NCBI GenBank assembly: GCA_963757115.1
Contig: CAVWQV010000011.1
Coordinates: 62,001-126,000, forward strand
DNA: 64,000 bases
DNA from: CAVWQV01 sp963757115
GTDB lineage: Bacteria > Pseudomonadota > Alphaproteobacteria > Acetobacterales > Acetobacteraceae
Direction of reading: 5' to 3'
This document shows positions 1 to 10,280 of this stretch, one piece after another. Positions within the stretch are counted from its first letter, which is position 1, and each line of letters opens with the position of its first letter. Made by a program: the position numbers and the translations under genes. The notes beneath the pieces are model-generated. The model saw only the letters and a program-made list of their open reading frames with translations, had not been told where the DNA came from and did no database searches.

Positions 1-1164
1 TTCTGGACAAGCGCTGTCCTGCTCTTCCTCGCCGTAAAAGCACTGGATCAGCTTGGGGTCGAGCCGCGTCCACTCCGGCGCTGTCGGCAAGGCGGCATCC
101 GTCGGTGGCTCCCCCAACCATCCCGAAACCGATATCTCGAAATCGGCGGAACGGGAGAACGCGAGCAGCGAGATTTGCGTAATGAGCGCGCGCAACTCAG
201 GCGGCAGGCGATTGATCGCGAACGGAAGCACGTCGGCGCCAAACGAGTAGCCGATCAGTGCAATGTGTCGCGCGTGCCAGCGCGTGCGATAGGTCTCCAT
301 CACCGCCGCCAGATCCGCGGCGGTCTGCTCCGGCGTCTTCGCGCGCCAGAAATAGCGCAGGCAATCCCAGCCAACTACCGGGATCCCGTCGTCGCTGAGC
401 TTATCAGCGATCGTCTTATCGAGGTCGCGCCAGCCGCCATCGCCCGACAAGACGATCGCCATCCTGTCGGAGGATGTGCTGGCCGGAACTTCGATCAGCG
501 GCAAGGAGGCCACGTCGCCGCTGCGTGGCATGGCGCCGCCGAGATGCGGCTCGACCAACGCCAAGAGCGCATCCGGCGTCACGTGCGATGGATCAGCGGT
601 TTCGATAAAGCCGGTGGCCGGCCGGCGATCAACATATGAGAACCCGTTATCGGCCGGCGCGGCGGCAGGATCGGTACAAAGCGGTCGCTTACCCGGCAAC
701 GTCTCGCCACCATTCACGACAACAGCGCCCGCGATCGTGTTGACCAGCGCTTGTGCCGCGGCCACCCGCGCCACCGTACCACCGGCACCAATCCCCACCA
801 GGATCGGTGTGAAGTAAGTGTCGGCACTGTTCTCGCGCTGCAATTGCCGACTGATGCTTTCAGCATCGACGAACGGCCGATGGCAGGTCTCCGATAGTTG
901 GTCGAGGCGCTGCAGATAAGCGGGTGTGCTCACCTCCACCACGATCGCGCCCGCAGAGGAGATGGCCTTGGCCGCCGCTTGGTCCTGTGGCGTCCAACCG
1001 TCCAGGTCGGAGAAGAACACCACGAGTTCCCGCACCGGGCCGGCGGGTTGCAGGACGTCGATGTTGCCGAAAGCGCCGCCATCGAGAGCGTTCGCAGCCG
1101 GCCCGAGCAACACCCACGTCGTTCCGGCCAGAAGAGCCGCCATCAGGATCCGCGCCGCACTCAT
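1..1164 (-). CDS. acvB: AcvB/VirJ family protein, probable lysyl-phosphatidylglycerol hydrolase (C-terminus outside window)
   Basis: The frame is open from an ATG at 1164 to the window edge (388 codons), so the C-terminus is missing. The N-terminus looks like a signal peptide (MSAARILMAALLAGTTWVLL, then an Ala-rich cleavage region), which suggests a periplasmic protein. The later part has an alpha/beta-hydrolase core with MAIVLSGDGGWRDLDK and the nucleophile elbow IGYSFGAD, as in the VirJ family (PF06057). The gene starts 3 bp after the mprF stop, so the two form an operon, as lpiA-acvB/atvA do in Rhizobium and Agrobacterium. In Agrobacterium, AcvB hydrolyses the lysyl-PG that LpiA makes. That role is inferred here from family and linkage. 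No frameshift was found in the visible part. Confidence 0.85.
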   Translation of the reverse strand, partial: MSAARILMAALLAGTTWVLLGPAANALDGGAFGNIDVLQPAGPVRELVVFFSDLDGWTPQDQAAAKAISSAGAIVVEVSTPAYLQRLDQLSETCHRPFVDAESISRQLQRENSADTYFTPILVGIGAGGTVARVAAAQALVNTIAGAVVVNGGETLPGKRPLCTDPAAAPADNGFSYVDRRPATGFIETADPSHVTPDALLALVEPHLGGAMPRSGDVASLPLIEVPASTSSDRMAIVLSGDGGWRDLDKTIADKLSDDGIPVVGWDCLRYFWRAKTPEQTAADLAAVMETYRTRWHARHIALIGYSFGADVLPFAINRLPPELRALITQISLLAFSRSADFEISVSGWLGEPPTDAALPTAPEWTRLDPKLIQCFYGEEEQDSACPE

Positions 1165-1167
1165 GAA

Positions 1168-3726
1168 TCATGCCCGAGTTGTTCCCGTCAACATCGCCAC
1201 ATCTGCGAGCGTCACGAATGGTCCCATGATGCCGGAAGCGGCCAGGTAGCGCGGTTCCCAGCGTGGCGAGAACTTGTTCTTGAACGAACGAAGGCCCTGG
1301 AGGTTGTAGAGCCGGCCTCCGTGTTCCCACGCCACATTTGCCACATGATGCCAATATGATGAGAGCGGCGAGGCCGTGAGCCCGGCGAGCGGTGCCATGC
1401 CAAGGTTCAATACCTGGAAGCCTGATCGCTTGAAATGAAGTGCCAACTGCGTGAACAGGAATTCCATGGCGTATGGCGATGCTTCCCGCATGTGACGCAT
1501 CACGCCAACAGTGGCTTCGCCGTTCAGATCGGTGAGCATGATCGTTGCGAAAGCCACCGGCGTGCCGTGCTGCCGCACCAGCGCCACTGACTGCGCGGCC
1601 AAGTACCCCGGCACCAGACGAGCCACCGAAAATCCTTTCTCACGAGCCCGGTGCGTTCGCAACCACGCCGCCGATATGGCGTGGATGGCTGGGCGATACG
1701 CTGCGGCCTCCGCGGGCGCCAGCAGCTCGAAATTCAGCCCTTCACGCTCCCCCCGCTTGAGCGCGTAGCGCAAATGGCTGCGCCGACTGCCCTCAAGCGA
1801 GAATGTATCGAGTGGGACGATCGCTTCCTCACCCACCTTCACAATCTTCAGACCCGCCTCAAGATAGAGCGGCAGGCTGTCGGGCCGAACTTGGTAGAAC
1901 GCGACCCGACCTCCATGCGAGTTGGCAAGCGCGATGAAATGCCAGATCAGATCTGGCCAGTGGTCACGCGGCCCGACTGGGTCGTAGAGCGCGATCCAGC
2001 TGCGCCCGCGGCGTGCGTACATCAGAAACGCGTCGCCCAACTCCGAGAACAGCAAACACTTGTCGCCCATCAACGCAAGCATTGCCGAGGCGCGATCCTG
2101 GGCACGGACGATCCGGGCCGCGTCGGTCAGTTCCGCGGGCGTCGGCGCGTGGGAGTCGCCCGGCGCCAGCCGCAGCAGCTGCAGCAACGCGATCGCGCCT
2201 GCCAGCAGGGTGGCGGCGAAGGTGGCGCGCAGCGCGCGAGGCGCCTTCGCATCGAACGCGAACTGCCACCACAGGTCATGCGTGTAGGCCACATCTCGGA
2301 ACGCGAAGAACATCACCCATAGTGCGACAGCGGCGATGACCCCGATCGCCATGAACCAGACCGGCGTGAAGGGTTGCCGCAGCAGCGATGCCGGTCGGTC
2401 GAAGCGCGCGCGGGCAACCCATAGCATCCCGATAAGGCACAGCAGGACGGCGGCCTCGCCAAATGCCAATCCTTTCATTAGCGACAACGCCAGACTGACG
2501 CAGCTGAGGGCCATCGCCAGCCACCACGCGCCATCGAGCCGCAGGAACAGCCCTCGCGCCACAAACAGCAGCAGCACGCCGACCAGGCTGCCTAGGAAAT
2601 GCGAAGCTTCGACCAGCCACAATGGGGCAGTAAGTCTCAGCAACGCCAGCCGATGTCCAAACGCGGGGGTAGCGCCGGAGACCACCAGGATCGCGCCGGT
2701 CGCGAAGGTGATGACGCCCAGGAAGACCGGTGCCAGCTGCGCGCTCGCCCGCCGCAGCCGCTCGCCCTGCTGCGGTGTCAGCCACCCTTGTGCCTGCCGC
2801 AACTCAAACACCGACAGCAACACGCTGGACAGCAGCAGCGGCAGCAGGAAGTAGATCGCGCGATAGGCGAGCAGGGCCGCTGCCACCTGATCGGGCGGAA
2901 CGCTGCCATGCAGCGCGAGCAGCACCACGGCATCGAACACACCCAGTCCGCTCGGCACGTGGCTGATCACGCCCAGCGCGGTTGCGGCGGTAAAGATCGC
3001 CATGAATTCTGGCAAGCCGGCCCGCCCAGCCGGCAGCAGCAGCCAAAGCGCGAGACCGGCGCCGAGCAAATCCACTGCGACCAAAACTAGCAATTCGACG
3101 ATCATGCGACGGGACGGGACGCCGATCTGCCATTTGCCAACGCGGAGCGGCCGCCAGCTCGGTTTTGCGGCGATCAGAAGCAATGCGGTGCTCGCGAGCA
3201 GCGAACCCGATGCGAAATACACCACCCTCACGCCGACCTGCAGCAATCCCGCTATCGCAGACGCCGCGATCAGCGCGCTGCCGGCCGTCAGCACCAGCAT
3301 CCCGCAAGCAAAGCTGACCGTAATGAGCAGCATCAGCTTGGCTACCTGCTCCGGGCTGGCGCCGAATGCGCCATAAACCCGGTAGCGCACCGCTCCCCCG
3401 GTCAGCGCGCCCGATCCGATGGCGTTGCCGAGCGCCGACCCGCAGCCGGCGCCTAACAGCAATGGCAACCCGGAAACGCTGAACCCGACGAGCGGAAACA
3501 GCGCCAAGTCGCGCCCTACGAGCGCCGCGTAGCTCAGCCCCGTCGCGGCGATCGCGCCGAGCAGCGCCCACGGCGGCAGCCGCCGAAACGCGTGTATTAT
3601 AGCGTGGTAGTCGATGTCGGCGGAGAGATGCTGCAGCACGCCAAGAATTGCCAGGCAGCCGAGCAGGCCGAGCATCGGCGCCAGAGCAGGCCGTAGCCGG
3701 CCGGCAAGAGCCCGAAAGAACCTCAT
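1168..3726 (-). CDS. mprF: Bifunctional lysylphosphatidylglycerol flippase/synthetase MprF (LpiA)
   Basis: About 852 residues from the ATG at 3726. A GTG at 3765 is an alternative start, with a G-rich stretch upstream. The N-terminal ~500 residues are a polytopic membrane region with many hydrophobic helices (for example GSALGNAIGSGALTGGAVRY), the flippase module. The C-terminal ~320 residues are the soluble DUF2156 acyltransferase-like domain (VGVMRHMREASPYAMEFLF, LNLGMAPLAG, SFKNKFSPRWEPRYLA), which transfers lysine from Lys-tRNA to phosphatidylglycerol. The family lowers membrane negative charge and gives resistance to cationic peptides and acid. The partner acvB follows within 3 bp. The frame is intact and the length is normal for the family. 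Confidence 0.93.
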   Translation of the reverse strand: MRFFRALAGRLRPALAPMLGLLGCLAILGVLQHLSADIDYHAIIHAFRRLPPWALLGAIAATGLSYAALVGRDLALFPLVGFSVSGLPLLLGAGCGSALGNAIGSGALTGGAVRYRVYGAFGASPEQVAKLMLLITVSFACGMLVLTAGSALIAASAIAGLLQVGVRVVYFASGSLLASTALLLIAAKPSWRPLRVGKWQIGVPSRRMIVELLVLVAVDLLGAGLALWLLLPAGRAGLPEFMAIFTAATALGVISHVPSGLGVFDAVVLLALHGSVPPDQVAAALLAYRAIYFLLPLLLSSVLLSVFELRQAQGWLTPQQGERLRRASAQLAPVFLGVITFATGAILVVSGATPAFGHRLALLRLTAPLWLVEASHFLGSLVGVLLLFVARGLFLRLDGAWWLAMALSCVSLALSLMKGLAFGEAAVLLCLIGMLWVARARFDRPASLLRQPFTPVWFMAIGVIAAVALWVMFFAFRDVAYTHDLWWQFAFDAKAPRALRATFAATLLAGAIALLQLLRLAPGDSHAPTPAELTDAARIVRAQDRASAMLALMGDKCLLFSELGDAFLMYARRGRSWIALYDPVGPRDHWPDLIWHFIALANSHGGRVAFYQVRPDSLPLYLEAGLKIVKVGEEAIVPLDTFSLEGSRRSHLRYALKRGEREGLNFELLAPAEAAAYRPAIHAISAAWLRTHRAREKGFSVARLVPGYLAAQSVALVRQHGTPVAFATIMLTDLNGEATVGVMRHMREASPYAMEFLFTQLALHFKRSGFQVLNLGMAPLAGLTASPLSSYWHHVANVAWEHGGRLYNLQGLRSFKNKFSPRWEPRYLAASGIMGPFVTLADVAMLTGTTRA

Positions 3727-3765
3727 CGTCGAGTGTGACGCCTCAGGCTTCTTGCGAACGGACAC

Positions 3766-4105
3766 GCGATTTGCCCCCCGGCAGCGCGGCACGCGTGAAA
3801 GCCGGCATCGACCCCGCTCCGTCCGCCTTCCTGAGACAACTAGACCGGGGCGCGCCCGACGCAAACGGGTCCAGGCCGACGAAGAAGGCGTCAATAGTCA
3901 ACCCGGCGACCTACCGGACCCAGCCGCGCAGATCACTTGGGAAGCGACGCCATCATCATAATCCATGTCACACTGGCCGTCACCACGACGTCTGTCCGTA
4001 GTGATCGCGAAAACGACGGCGCAGCGGGCGTCAAGGGTCGAAATCGTATCGAATAGATCGGATCAGCAGCCGGTACGGCACGCTGCTCCTGCATGGCGCG
4101 CAGCG
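3766..4105. other. Intergenic region upstream of mprF
   Basis: About 340 bp between the end of the photolyase gene and the mprF start, both on the minus strand. I see no convincing gene. It presumably carries the mprF-acvB promoter, but no clear -35/-10 pair could be assigned. Confidence 0.4.
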
Positions 4106-5679
4106 CTACACCAAGTCCCCGGCGTCCATCGCCGAAAGGAGCTCGACCGCTCGCTGACGAATCGCGGCGAGCTTCGCCCCGTCCATCCGCGCCAGATTGC
4201 GAAGCGGCAATTCCATCCGATTGTTGCCCGCGAAGCGTTCGGCGTGGCGGGCAATGAAGTCCCAGTAAAGCGTGTTGAACGGGCAGCCGCGCTCGCCGAT
4301 AGCGGTACGGACGTCGTAATGGCACGCGCCGCAATAGTCGCTCATGCGATTGATGTACGCGCCCGAGGCGGCATACGGCTTGGAGCCCACCACGCCGCCG
4401 TCGGCGATGCAGCACCATGCCCCGGGTGTTGGGCATCTCCACCCACTGATAGGCGTCGGCGTAGACCACCATGTACCAGAGATCGACCTCGTCAGGGTGC
4501 AGCCCGGCGATCAGCGCGAAGTTGCCTGTCACCATCAGGCGCTGGATGTGGTGCGCGTGGGCGTGCTCCATCGTCTGGCCGATGACCTGCCGCATGCACT
4601 CCATGCGGGTCTCACCCGACCAGTAGAACCAGGGCAGCTTTCGCGTGGCGCCCAGCGCGTTGCGCTCGCCGTATTCCGGCATATGCAGCCAGTAGACACC
4701 GCGGACGAACTCGCGCCAGCCGATGATCTGCCGGATGAAGCCTTCGGCCGCGTTGAGCGGGACCGCACCCGCGCGATAGGCCCGCTCCGCCGCACGGCAG
4801 GCGACCATCGGATGCAGCAGCCCGACATTCATCGAAGTGGACAGCAGGGAGTGGAACAGGTGCGGCTCGTTCCGCTTCATCGCGTCCTGCCAGTCGCCGA
4901 AGGAAGCGAGCCGGTGGTCGATGAAATCGTCGAGTGCCAGGGCGGCCTGCTCCGGCGTCACGGGCCAGGCGAACCCGTCTACCCTGCCGAAATGGCCGGC
5001 AAACCGCGCGGCAACCAGCGCCATGACCTCCGACGTGATTGTGTCGGGCTCGAAGCGAGGCGGTGCCGGGGCGACGATGCCGGCCGGCAGGCGCTTGCGG
5101 TTCTCGGCGTCGAAGTTCCAACGATCGCCTTCCGGCACGCCGTCGGCCTGCATCAGCAGCCCGGTGCGCCGCCGCATCTCGCGGTAGAAGAACTCCATGC
5201 GCAGGGTGCGCTTGCCTTCGGCCCAGCGGCGGAATTCCTGTACGCGGCATAGAAAGCGATCGTCCTCGCGGATCTCGGTCTCGATGCCGGTCGCGTCCTG
5301 CCAGCCGCGCATGTCGTCGAGCACGCGCCATTCGCCGGGTGCGGTTGCTACAATGTGCGCCGGCCGGAGTTCGCGCCGCGGCACGGGAAACCTCTCCACG
5401 CAGGCTGTGCGTATTCGCCGCGTCGTCGAGCCGGACGTACTCGACCCTGACCCCCCTCGCCGCGAGGGCTGCCGCGAAGTGCCGCATGGCCGAAAGCACC
5501 AGCACGATCTTTTTGGGGTGGTGCGGCACATAGGTGCATTCGGCCATCACCTCGGCCATGAGCACCACGTCGCGGGCGGGATCGAGGTCGGACAGCGCCG
5601 CGATCCACGGCGAAACCTGGTCGCCCAGCACTACGCGCAGGCAGTTCGTCCCACTTGCCATCATTTCGGGCGGCTTCAT
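4106..5679 (-). CDS. Cryptochrome/photolyase-related protein, iron-sulfur FeS-BCP (PhrB-like (6-4) photolyase) type, two frameshifts
   Basis: Reading starts at the ATG at 5679 (LRVVLGDQVSPWIAALSDLD, the DPRP/PF04244 N-terminal fold). It shifts frame near 5369-5374 (resuming at LRPAHIVATAPGEWRVLDDM) and again near 4402-4408 (resuming at DGGVVGSKPYAASGAYINRM). Joined, the protein is about 520 residues, the usual length. The C-terminal pattern YCGACHYDVRTAIGERGCPF carries three of the cysteines that ligate the 4Fe-4S cluster in Agrobacterium PhrB, and the FAD-binding region contains WYMVVYADAYQWVEMPNTRG. The expected role is light-driven repair of UV lesions, probably (6-4) photoproducts. Sequence on both sides of each break is well conserved, so sequencing indels are likelier than decay. 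Confidence 0.8.
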
Positions 5680-5771
5680 CGTGGAAGGATGGTCACGCGC
5701 GCGGGGAGGACAAGCGTCGCGTGGCGTGGCAGGATTGATGGATCGCTACAAAGGCTCCCGCGTTCGCCGCC

Positions 5772-6305
5772 ATGCGCCAGCTCCTGCTCCTGCGCCATGC
5801 CAAATCGTCGTGGGACGATCCGCAGCTCCCCGATCACGCGCGGCCCTTGAACGCGCGGGGGCGGCAGGCGGCCGTTGCGATGGGCCGGGCGATCCGCGAG
5901 TTGGCGCTGGCACCGGACGTCGTGCTTGTTTCCTCCGCTCGCCGGACGCTGCAAACCTTGGAAGCGATCGGCCCGTGGGACGAGACGCCGCTGATCGAGC
6001 CGATGGACGCCCTCTATCTCGCGACCGCCCCCGGCTTGCTCACCGTACTGAACGGGGTCGCCCAGACGGCACGCAGCGTGCTGCTGATCGGCCATAACCC
6101 AGGCCTCCATGAGCTCGCGCTGCTGCTCGCGGGCGAGGCGGCGTTGGCGGCCGGCAGCCCCGGCGCCCGCCGCCTCGCGCAAGGCTATCCGACGGCGGCA
6201 CTTGCCGAGTTCATGGTCCCGGGCCCCTGGGAGAAGCTCGAAGGGGGTGCGGCGCGGCTGCTCCGGTTCCTTGCACCGAGCGACCTGCCCGAAATGGCTG
6301 TTTGA
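5772..6305 (+). CDS. sixA: SixA-type histidine phosphatase
   Basis: A 177-residue histidine phosphatase superfamily protein. The N-terminal RHG-like motif is LLLLRHAKSSWDD, the second basic site lies in VSSARRTLQTLEAI, and the second catalytic histidine is in VLLIGHNPGLHELA. SixA removes phosphate from phosphohistidine, for example on HPt domains or phosphotransferase proteins. The start ATG is divergent from the photolyase gene across about 90 bp. Its stop overlaps the start of the following CYTH/CHAD gene (TGATG), so the two are probably translated together. The frame is intact. Confidence 0.88.
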   Translation: MRQLLLLRHAKSSWDDPQLPDHARPLNARGRQAAVAMGRAIRELALAPDVVLVSSARRTLQTLEAIGPWDETPLIEPMDALYLATAPGLLTVLNGVAQTARSVLLIGHNPGLHELALLLAGEAALAAGSPGARRLAQGYPTAALAEFMVPGPWEKLEGGAARLLRFLAPSDLPEMAV

Positions 6306-7786
6306 TGGAGCCGATTGCCTGATCGAGCTCGAACTCAGCGTCCCACCCGAGGACGCGACCCGCCTGCCGCGGCTGCGCAGGCTCGCGCCGATCAAGGCAT
6401 CCCGGATGCGCAACCAGCCAATCAGGATCGTTTGGCACGACACGCCGGGCGCCGATCTGCTGGAGGAAGGGCTTGCGGCCGCCGAGCAGCGCGGGCGCTG
6501 GCGCCTGGAACGCGTGCTGCCGGACCACACGCCTTGGCCGCCCGGCGCGCCGGCCCCTGGTGGTCGCCGAGGCAGACCGACCGGAGCTGCTCGATCCGGC
6601 CCCGCCGGGCCCGATCATGCCGGTGGCGGCGTTCGAGGGGCGCGCGCTCGCGGTCGAGCTGCGACACGGCGAGGAGCTCGTCGCGGTCCGCGTGCTTGAT
6701 GGGGCGATGCGCGGCGTTGCCGCCGAGCGGCGGGCGGCAAGGGTGCAGCTAGCAGGCGCCGATGGTGCAACGCTCGATATCGCCCTCGACCTGGCCGACG
6801 ATGTCGAGCTCACGGTGCCTCGCGCGGTTCTGGCGCGCGAGGCGATCGCAGTGGCGCAGTCTGTCGAGCCGCCACCGCGCCGCCTCGGCGCGCCGGGCCT
6901 GCCGCCCGAGCTGTCGGTCGCGGCGGCCTTCGCGCACGTGACCGGGCATCTCGCCGACGTCATGCTGCATTGGGGTGCGGAGATCGCCGCCGGCAGCACG
7001 GCACTGGAGCCCGTGCATCAGATGCGGGTCGCCATGCGGCGGCTCCGGTCAGTGATGGGCCAGTTCCCCGTCGGCGACGACGCGCCGCTGCTGCAAGCCA
7101 CCAAGCTTGGCCTCAAATTGCTGGCCGGCGTCCTGGGGCCAGCGCGGGACTGGGACGTGTTCTTCTCGGAAACCGGCCGCTCGGTCGGGGAAGCATTCGG
7201 TCCCGAGGCGGCCATCGCAAGGCTGCTCGCGGCCGCCGACCGACGGCGGGCCGAACACTATCGCGCGTTGCGAGCGCTGCTCGCGAGCGCGGAATACCGC
7301 AAGCTCATGATCCGGCTTGCCGGGTTGTCGCGGCCGGGGTGTTGGGAGGCCGCGGCCGACCCGGAGCGCAATGACCTTCTCAACCTGCAGTTGATCGATT
7401 TTGGTGGCGCGGTGCTCTCGAAGCGGCTAAAGCGGCTGCTTCAGACTGGCGATTCGATCGAACATTTGGACGCGGCATTGCTGCATGAAATTCGACTGCT
7501 CGGAAAGCGTTTGCGTTACGCTGCCGAATTGTTTGGCCCGCTCTACCCGGGCAAGGCGCCCCGCCGCTTCATCCGCCGGCTGACCACGCTGCAAGAGGCG
7601 ATCGGCGTGCTCAACGACGGGGCAGTGGCCACCCGTTTGATGGCCGAACTTGCCGGCAACGGCGTGGAGCGAGCTTCTGCGATCGGCGTGGTTCGCGGAT
7701 TTGTCGCCGGGCGGGGGGCCGCCGAACGGCTGAACATCGCGCGGGCGTGGGAGCGTTTTCGTCAGTCCGCCCCTTTCTGGGGCTGA
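6305..7786 (+). CDS. CYTH and CHAD domain-containing protein, two frameshifts
   Basis: The likely ATG overlaps the sixA stop (TGATG at 6303-6307). Reading then needs a correction near 6315-6320 to enter the CYTH start IELELSVPPEDATRLPRL, and another near 6554-6558 to continue into LVVAEADRPELLDPAPPG. The N-terminal ~200 residues are a CYTH (triphosphate tunnel) domain. The C-terminal ~270 are a CHAD domain of His/Arg-rich helices (LEPVHQMRVAMRRLRSVMG, LHEIRLLGKRLRYAAELFG). CYTH domains hydrolyse inorganic triphosphates and CHAD domains bind polyphosphate, so a role in polyphosphate metabolism is expected. The substrate is not shown by the sequence. Confidence 0.82.
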
Positions 7787-7824
7787 CCGGACAAAACCGA
7801 GGTCGCCGACTTTGGAGCCCTAAG

Positions 7825-10258
7825 ATGGACCAGGCGACTAAGCCTGATCTTATAGCCCAGGACGAACGTATGAGCGCGGCGATCTTGGCGCACGATTGGA
7901 CGCGCACGCCGCTTGGGCATCCAGCTTCTTGGCCTGTTGAGCTCCAAACACTTGTCGATGTGATGATCGGCGGTAAGCAGCCGATGTTCATCGCCTGGGG
8001 TCCCGAGCGCACGATAATTTATAACGACAGCTACGCCGAGATTCTTGGTGGCAAGCATCCCGGCGCGATTGGGCAGCCGCTCCTCGAAGTCTGGTCCGAG
8101 ATCCGCGACGAAATCGCCCCGCTCGTGGATGCGGCCTACGCCGGCCGATCCGTCCACATGGACAGCATGATGCTGCTGATGGAGCGGCACGGCTATCCGG
8201 AAGAGACCCACTTCGCGTTCTCGTACACACCGGTGCGCGACGGCAAGACGGGAAACGTTCTCGGCTTCTTTTGTCCTTGCATGGAGACCACCCGGCAGGT
8301 GGTCGCCGAGCGGTCGCTGCGAGAAAGCGAGGCGCAATTCAGGGCGCTCGCACAAGCGATCCCGAACCATGCCTGGACTGCGGCGCCCGACGGACGCCTC
8401 GGCTGGTTCAACCAGAAGGTCTTCGATTATTGCGGTCTCGACTATCAGGCGCTTGCCGGACAAGGCTGGTCGCGGCTCGCTCACCCCGGCGATCTCGGGC
8501 GTTTGGAGGTGCATTGGCGACACGCGCTGGCGACGGGAGCGGCCCTTAAGGCGGAGATTTGTTTCCGACGCGCGGACGGCACCTACCGCTGGCATCTCGT
8601 CCAGGCGCAGCCCGTGTGCGCGAGCGACGGCAGGATTGCGGTATGGGTGGGCACCAACACCGACATCCAGGAGCAGCGGGCCGCACGGGATGCGCTGGCC
8701 GAGTTGAACGGCGAATTGGAGCGTCGCGTGGCCGAGCAAACGGCCGAACGCGACCGCGTTTGGCAGAACTCCCGCGACCTCCTCACCATCGTAGGTGCAG
8801 ACGGCATCTTTCGCGCGGTCAATCCGGCCTGGACAGCCATACTAGGATACAAGCCTTCAGAACTGGTCGGCCGCAGCTTCCGCGCGATCATCTGGCCCGA
8901 CGATTTGGAAATGACGCAACGTGGGCTCGAAAGCGCCGCCGCGAGCAGCGACCTGCAGAACTTCGAGAACCGCTACCGGCACAAGAACGGCACGGCGCAC
9001 TGGATCTCATGGCAGACCTCAACCGTGGGCGAAATGATTTATGCCTACGGTCGCGACATCACGGCTCAGAAGGAACAAGCCGAAGCGCTTCGAGAGGTCG
9101 AGGAGCAGCTCCGGCAGTCCCAGAAGATGGAGGCGGTAGGCCAACTCACCGGCGGGATCGCGCACGACTTCAACAACCTTATCACGGGCATAAGTGGTAG
9201 CTTGCAGTTGCTGCAAACCCGCGTGGCACAGGGCCGGACCAACGAACTTGACCGCTACCTCGCGGCGGCCCAGGGCGCAGCCAAGCGCGCAGCGGCTCTC
9301 ACCCACCGGCTCCTGGCCTTTTCTCGCCGGCAAACCCTCGACCCCAAGCCGACGGACGTTAACCGCCTGGTGGCCGACATGGAGGAATTGGTGCGTCGCA
9401 CCATCGGGCCGGCGATCGCGCTCGAAATGGTTCCAGCAGACGGCCTGTGGATCACGTTGGTGGATCAGAATCAGCTGGAGAACGCGCTGCTCAATCTGTG
9501 CATCAACGCGCGCGACGCGATGCCCGAGGGCGGCCGGCTCCGGATCGAGACCGGCAACCGGTGCCTCGACGAGCGCCAGGCGCGACAGCGCGACCTGCCT
9601 GCCGGGCAGTATGTCGCGCTTTGCGTGAGCGACAACGGCGTCGGAATGACCGCGGACGTGGTTGCCCGAGCGTTCGATCCGTTCTTCACTACCAAGCCAC
9701 TCGGCATGGGCACCGGCCTCGGCCTTTCCATGATCTATGGCTTCGTGCGGCAGTCCGGCGGGCACGCGCGCATCGATTCTGAGCCAGGCGAGGGTACGCG
9801 GATCTGCCTTTTTCTGCCGCGGCACACGGGTCGCGCGGAGAGCTCCGAAGGCGTGGCCCAGCCCCACCGCGCGCGAGCGGCGGTTCGAGGCCAGACCGTG
9901 CTGTTGGTCGATGACGAGCCGACGGTGCGAATGCTGGTGGCGGAAGTGCTCGGCGACCTCGGCTGCGTGGCGATCGAAGGGGCGGACGGCGCGGCGGGAC
10001 TGAAGGTGATCGAGTTCTGACGTTCCCATCGATCTGTTGATAACCGATGTGGGCTTGCCCGGAGGCATAAACGGGCGGCAACTCGCCGAGGCGGCCCGGG
10101 TTGCGCGGCCCGGTCTCACCGTGCTGTTCATAACGGGATTCGCGGAGAACGCCGTGCTTGGGCGTGGGAACTTGGAGCCGGGCATGCACGTGCTGACCAA
10201 ACCGTTCGCGGTCGATGCTCTCGCCAGCCGGATCAAGGAGCTCATCCCCGAACGATAG
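7825..10258 (+). CDS. Hybrid sensor histidine kinase with PAS domains and C-terminal receiver, one frameshift
   Basis: Start ATG at 7825. The order is an N-terminal PAS-like sensor (about residues 30-150, PMFIAWGPERTIIYNDSYAE), two more PAS/PAC units (about 165-290 and 310-420, YGRDITAQKEQ), a HisKA domain with phosphoacceptor His447 (GGIAHDFNNLITGISGSL), and an HATPase_c domain (LENALLNLCINARDAMPEG, GTGLGLSMIYGFV). A receiver domain begins at VLLVDDEPTVRMLV. The frame ends early at 10020, but the receiver continues one frame over from 10022 (PIDLLITDVGLPGGINGRQL, with the phosphoacceptor Asp and the KPF lysine). No transmembrane segment is evident, so it is a soluble hybrid kinase. The signal is unknown. 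Confidence 0.85.
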
Positions 10259-10280
10259 CCGGCCTGCTAAGTTGACCGGC

